From Butyriboletus loyo (Eukaryota; Basidiomycota; Agaricomycetes; Boletales; Boletaceae): a stretch of 61,514 bases of DNA. How positions within the stretch are numbered: position 1 is the first letter of the stretch; each line of letters starts with the position of its first letter. The stretch lies in contig JBBPSI010000153.1 in assembly GCA_038093515.1 (NCBI GenBank), positions 1 through 61,514 of the forward strand, read 5' to 3'. Under the pieces are notes generated by a model. It was not told where the DNA came from. It searched no databases and worked only from the letters and a program-made list of their open reading frames with translations. The position numbers and the translations under genes are program-made. This document shows positions 57,960 to 61,514 of the stretch, in pieces.

Positions 57960-60900
57960 AACAATGGTGATGTGAGACTCACTCAAAGGGAACCAAGAGT
58001 GCAACATATTGCTACTATTTATTTAGTACCAGTGTCTGCTACAGACTATGTGTCCAGCAAAGGATTCTGCAAGATGCTTGATAAATGGAGGTGTGAAAGC
58101 ATTGTGGATAGTAACTGTGTTGAGAGGCTGGAGGTTGTGTACCAGGTGGAGTGACTTTCTGTCCTGTTTGACAATGGAAAACCACCAGAATTGGTATGCA
58201 GTTGCAGAAGGCTTGTATACCCCTGATGCAATCTGATCCTTGATAATCTGGATAGCCTCATTGTGTATCACAGGCAGAATCAGAACATTGCAGAGTACCC
58301 ATGGAGTATGGGGCACTGTCGGAATCTTGACTGGTAGAAAGTATCACTCATCTAATCATCCCCATTCCATTGGAATCCAAGTGAAGGTGGTCTTGTGTGT
58401 GTGAACTATCCAGTGGACAAGTTTCAACTCATCTGGCCACAGCCATTTAGCTGGGTCAAGGTCAAGAGTGTCAGTATGCTCTTGGGTGAATCAAGTTCCT
58501 GGAATAAAGTCTGGTGGGTGAGTAGGCATGGCTGGTAACCCTGCCAATGGCTTGTCTGTCAAGCAACAGATAACACAGAACTCTTCCTTAAGAGGAGCTG
58601 CTACTGCATGAACTTTCTTAGCCACTGGCTTGTAGGCTAGGGTATGAGAAATAGGATCTAAATAATAGACCAACTGGAGCATGGAAATCACAGCAGGAGT
58701 TAAAATGGAAGATGAAGAAGAGAGATGGGCATAATTCCCACTGCACAGAGATGGAACAGAATGTTTGGAATTGGAAGGAGAAATGTTGAAGAGAGAAATG
58801 GAGCTGGATGGTATATCTGGGTTTGAAGCAGAAAGCATGGAATAGGATGAAGAGAAATGGAATAAAGAACATATAATTGAGGGCTTCAGGAATGGATATA
58901 TTGCCTCAAATACCTCATGTGTTGGATAGATTATAGGATCTCCCCATCCATTTGACAGATCATCAAAACCTAAAAGCCCATTTCCACAACACTCTGATAG
59001 TTGGAACAGGAAATTCCTCAGTGACAGCAGGGACATCCCTCCCTCCATGGCCGTGTGGAGAGTCTAAACTCCTTTCTGCTATTTGGATCTCAGAGTATGA
59101 TGTCATGTGCTCCATCCAGAAAATCATTAGTAGTCACACTTGTTAGATAATGAAAGGGTCAACCAAGCAATAGGTTGAAGCTGGCCTTGGTGATGACCTG
59201 AACCTGGAAGGAGATTTCTCCAGGTCCACAGGTCAGTGGAAGGTTTTCTAGAATGCCTAGAGTAGAATCTGTGTTGGTGTGGACTGGAAGTCCTAGTGTC
59301 TCCCAGATCCATTTGGGCATGGCAATGATCTTGGATCTGGAATCCAAGATGCAAGTACAAACTCTTTCTGATCCTACAACCTTAGCTTCAAGGTATCATA
59401 ATGGAGGAGTGTGGTGAGTGACTATGAGACCATTTTCACTTTGGAGGACGTGATCCCCATACTCCTGCTCTACCATACCAGGATCACGACCAGATAGTTT
59501 GTTCACCTGGACAGTATTTGCGGAGGGGGATACTACGGGGGTAGATATGTGCTTTGTGGTGGCGAGATCACGGAACTGCTTATGGAATTCCGGAGCAACA
59601 GTAAAGAGTTCCTTGACTGGAACCAGAATTGATGACTTGAGTACCCATTCAAGAACCTGCTTTGGAGCAGTCTTGTCCTCAAGAGAAGGGATATCAGAAT
59701 TGGTTATTTGGTGGATAGGATGGGGTGAAACCAGAAGTTGGTATGGATGATCCAACAGGCATAGTAGATAGCCTTGGAGGCATGTCTCTTCCAGTCAATG
59801 CTGTGATGTCTTGGCAGAACTGCTACTCCATTAAAGTGAACTCTTTTGGCATGATTCCCCTCTTTCAAGGTTTTTTCTGCATGGAAGCTCACCCAAGCTT
59901 GAACTAGAAAGGGTTGAAATTCTATGTCAGTCATACTAGGAGGGGCAGAAACTTCATCACTGCATGAATGAAAGATGGATTTCTGCTGGAAGGCTGCTGG
60001 CTCAAAATCCAGAACTACATCTGTATCCAGATATGTCAAGGAGACAATTCCGGAGGTCATATGCAGAGGCATGTCCCAGATCCTGGAGGAACTTGCCACT
60101 GGTGTGGCACTCGAGCCAGAAGCATGCTCTGCCTCTAGTCACTTGATGCAATCCTTTATGCATCAGGTTCCAGGTATGCACAGAATGTGTGAATTATCTG
60201 TCATATACAAGTGTCCATCTTCTCAGCAAATGATATGCCCTGCCTGGATATACTCCTCTACACTTGGGCAATTCTGTGTGAAATGCCCAATAATTGCACA
60301 GAAAGCCCAAGACTTCTGCTGTGCTATTGGAGCATATTCTGGTTTTGGGGCTTGAGGGGTCAGAGGTTGGTGTTGTAAACTGGTTGGTACCTGGTTTTGA
60401 CTTTGGTGTATCAATAAACTGTGATTGGCAGTATTAGGTGTGGTGATGGTTGTAGACAGAATTGCAGAAGATGGAAGTGCTGATCCTGTCAATAGAAACT
60501 TAGCTGCTCCAATAGTATCAGCAATAGGATATGGATTGTCAGGGTGGAGGTCCAACCAGACTATAGATAGCCAGTGTTAGATCCTTTCTGCGGAAATCCA
60601 GAAAGAAAAAGAGAATTGTGCTCTACCTCTGAAAGCTTCTTAGTAGCAATCAGGAGGGATGCAATCTTTATGAATTTCCATTGGTACTCTCCAAGATCCT
60701 CTTGGCTGCACATAGCATAAGCCTTGGAATCCTGAACTAGATATTGGAGGTCAGCTCAACAATACTGGACATCCCCTTCACATCTGGGGTATAGATCTTG
60801 AACTGCTGTAATGAATAACTCCCAATCATCTCCTGAGGCTGAAGGCAAGGTTTCCCAAACCTTAGCCTCATCAAGATCCACATAACAGATTGCTGCTTGG

Positions 60901-61394
60901 ATTTGTTGCAATTCTGTGAGATCACCAGAGACTCCAAGGAACTCAATGGCCTCTAAGTATCACAGAAGCTGCACAGAAGTCTTTCTGTCGAACTTGGGCA
61001 TGTTTTGGGTACCTCTAAGAGGCATCTGGAAGGCATGAGGCATGGCTTGTTGTGGAGCTGGCAATGGTGATGGTAAAGGGTTTGGTGTAGATTCAATAGT
61101 AGAATGATCCACAGGCACAATATTAGCAATTCCACAATGTTCCAGCATGGAATCTGAGAGATCAAGGGATATATGCCATGTTGGCTGGAAGAGGAAAGAC
61201 AAGGAGAAGGAATCTGGGGTGTTTGGTTGGGAAGGTTGTGATAACAAAGTCAGAGGTATTAACAAAGATCCTCATGATTCCGGTGATTCTGAAAGATGGG
61301 TGATATATGGATTTTGATGAAGAGATAAGTGAGTGAAGGTACCAGGAACACCAGTCAACTTGAAACCTGAGAGATCTGGCACTTGTTACACTGA
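57960..61394 (-). pseudogene. second gypsy element, gag to start of RT, minus strand
   Basis: Reading leftward. The gag N-terminus is at about 61035-60750 (MPLRGTQNMPKFDRKTSVQL, YLEAIEFLGVSGDLTELQQI). A Cys/His cluster CAIIGHFTQNC lies at about 60280-60320. A pre-protease region (SLEDKTAPKQVLEWVLKSSI) is at about 59660. A protease-like region has LDSRSKIIAMPKWIWETLGL at about 59280-59340, where DSG is changed to DSR. The RT start (WVLCNVLILPVIHNEAIQII, HLVHNLQPLNTVTIHNAFTP) lies at 58023-58316, where it is truncated. Rest of RT, RNase H and integrase are absent. Many stops. The blocks match a gypsy gag-pol type common in Agaricomycetes, distinct from the chromovirus at 47-55 kb. Confidence 0.75.
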
Positions 61395-61514
61395 TGTGCA
61401 GAACAACTAGTAGCGAGCGCTTGAATAGGGGCTCGAGCCTAATCGGGAAGATGGCCAACTTGTGTAGATGATGCTATCAGGCTTCTGCAGAGCAAGTGTC
61501 AGTGAGATGTCATG
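61395..61514. repeat. gypsy leader repeat, same as 44895-45021
   Basis: Upstream of gag of the minus-strand gypsy element and cut by the window end. In the other copy this sequence abuts an LTR-A, so an inverted LTR-A is expected just beyond base 61514. Confidence 0.6.

Overview
This looks like nuclear DNA of a basidiomycete fungus, probably an Agaricomycete. The genes carry many short (about 50-65 nt) GT-AG introns with CTAAC/CTGAC-like branch sites. Their products have fungal homologues: OPT transporters, MAD1, SMC2, a DHA2-type MFS permease and GH89. The right end is filled with Ty3/gypsy chromovirus and Tc1/mariner relics typical of this group. A Rhizoctonia/Ceratobasidium-like host is a guess from the style of the retroelements, not a demonstrated assignment. 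I saw no rRNA, tRNA or CRISPR array.

Layout. 0.5-4.1 kb: F-box protein (-). 4.2-7.8 kb: OPT oligopeptide transporter 1 (-). 9.3-11.2 kb: DUF262 (GmrSD/ParB-like) protein A (-). 11.4-13.9 kb: spindle-checkpoint protein MAD1 (+). 14.0-17.1 kb: a protein with about six zinc-binding-like Cys modules (+). 17.7-20.4 kb: MFS transporter (-). 21.2-23.6 kb: GH89 alpha-N-acetylglucosaminidase (+). 24.1-25.6 kb: GH88/GH105-like six-hairpin glycosidase (-). 26.5-28.2 kb: FCP1/NIF-type HAD protein (-). 28.7-33.1 kb: condensin SMC2 (-). 33.8-36.9 kb: DUF262 protein B with a long Pro/Gln-rich tail (+). 39.8-42.7 kb: OPT transporter 2 (+). From about 43.6 kb to the end there is only nested, mostly decayed transposable elements.

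Relations. The DUF262 and OPT genes form a mirrored pair of cassettes: each is DUF262 followed by OPT on the same strand, and they point outward around a 22-kb core. Each DUF262 gene is head-to-head with a chromosome-segregation gene (MAD1 or SMC2). The two DUF262 genes share intron positions, including a run of three microexons of 16, 7 and 10 nt. The MFS, GH89 and six-hairpin genes form a small carbohydrate-related group.

The transposon island holds a chromovirus (47.1-55.8 kb) with a Tc1 element inside its gag region, a solo LTR inside that Tc1 element, and another solo LTR inside its integrase region. A second Tc1 element lies in another LTR whose uninterrupted relative is also in the window. 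All coordinates of spliced genes are outer bounds of coding sequence deduced by eye.
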